Assembly (NCBI GenBank): GCA_030710605.1
Contig: CP092882.1
Span: 21,896,446-21,960,445, forward strand
Reading direction: 5' to 3'
Source of the DNA: Cordylochernes scorpioides
Lineage: Eukaryota; Arthropoda; Arachnida; Pseudoscorpiones; Chernetidae
DNA length: 64,000 bases
The position numbers and the translations under genes were made by a program. The notes beneath the pieces were generated by a model. It searched no databases, was not told where the DNA came from, and was given only the letters and a program-made list of their open reading frames with translations. Each line of letters begins with the position of its first letter. The first letter of the stretch is position 1. Positions 63,830 through 64,000 of this stretch are shown here, in pieces.

Positions 63830-64000
63830 ACTAAATCAAGATTTAGGAAGATGGTCTTGTCCGAAATATTCATACTTTGGAAACATAATGAGAGAAAATG
63901 GTCTAGAAAAGATGTTGAGAAAAAAAAAATGAAGGAAAAGTGGAAGATCTGCAATGAACTGGCTTAGAAGAGGTCAAGGAAACTACTGGAAGGTCACTAG
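63830..64000 (+). pseudogene. LINE C-terminal fragment, RTE/CR1-like, running off the window
   Basis: Allowing frame changes, the plus strand gives YFGNIMRENGLEKMLR and, near the end, AMNWLEEVKETTGRS-like residues. This is the usual C-terminal signature (FGH.MR...W..D.K..TG) of RTE/CR1-type LINE polyproteins. At least one frameshift lies between the two parts. Confidence 0.5.

Overview
The window is animal nuclear DNA: AT-rich, short on host genes and crowded with eukaryotic transposable elements. These include a mariner DNA transposon, Penelope-like, RNase H-bearing non-LTR, Gypsy and Copia retroelements, tRNA-derived SINEs and many pogo/Tigger-like MITEs. An arthropod is most likely, and I would guess an arachnid from the giant ankyrin-repeat genes, but the taxon is inference only.

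The gene content that matters is a pair of same-strand paralogues about 30 kb apart. Copy 1 (1-5532) enters from the left edge and lacks its N-terminus. Copy 2 (35267-42893) is complete, about 2,540 codons without an obvious intron, but is broken by a one-base frameshift in a G5 run at 36460-36464. Both encode the same architecture: an alpha-helical N-terminal region ending in a HEPN-like R-x4-H motif, about 30 ankyrin repeats, a short post-ankyrin module, kinesin-light-chain-type TPRs, a second ankyrin block, and a second copy of the post-ankyrin module. Nuclease-like motif plus ANK plus TPR resembles intracellular sensor/effector proteins, but no function is demonstrated. The two genes alternate between nearly identical and clearly diverged blocks, which suggests gene conversion.

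Between and after the genes almost everything recognisable is repeat. 6-22 kb: mariner pseudogene, a LINE ORF1 remnant, two head-to-head Penelope-like C-terminal fragments (14.25-15.68 kb), MITEs and SINEs, and a tRNA-like gene inside a small inverted repeat. 22-29 kb: a degraded LINE and a little-repeated stretch with a promoter/first-exon-like segment at 25.4-25.62 kb. 28.9-34.05 kb: a Gypsy remnant split by a nearly full-length RNase H-bearing LINE on the minus strand. 43-58 kb: MITEs, SINEs, foldbacks and a young non-autonomous Gypsy-like element with 323-bp LTRs (50148-52018). 58.4-61.4 kb: a decayed Copia element. 61.4-64 kb: MITEs, Penelope-type repeats and LINE tails.

The most unusual signal is the most abundant repeat. 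These foldback units abut Penelope GIY-YIG/C-terminal coding remnants, create 13-14 bp target-site duplications, and carry a conserved 34-nt hammerhead-ribozyme-like core (CTGANGA, stem, GAAACGTC) whose stem III region is the palindrome ACGT, suggesting a dimeric ribozyme.
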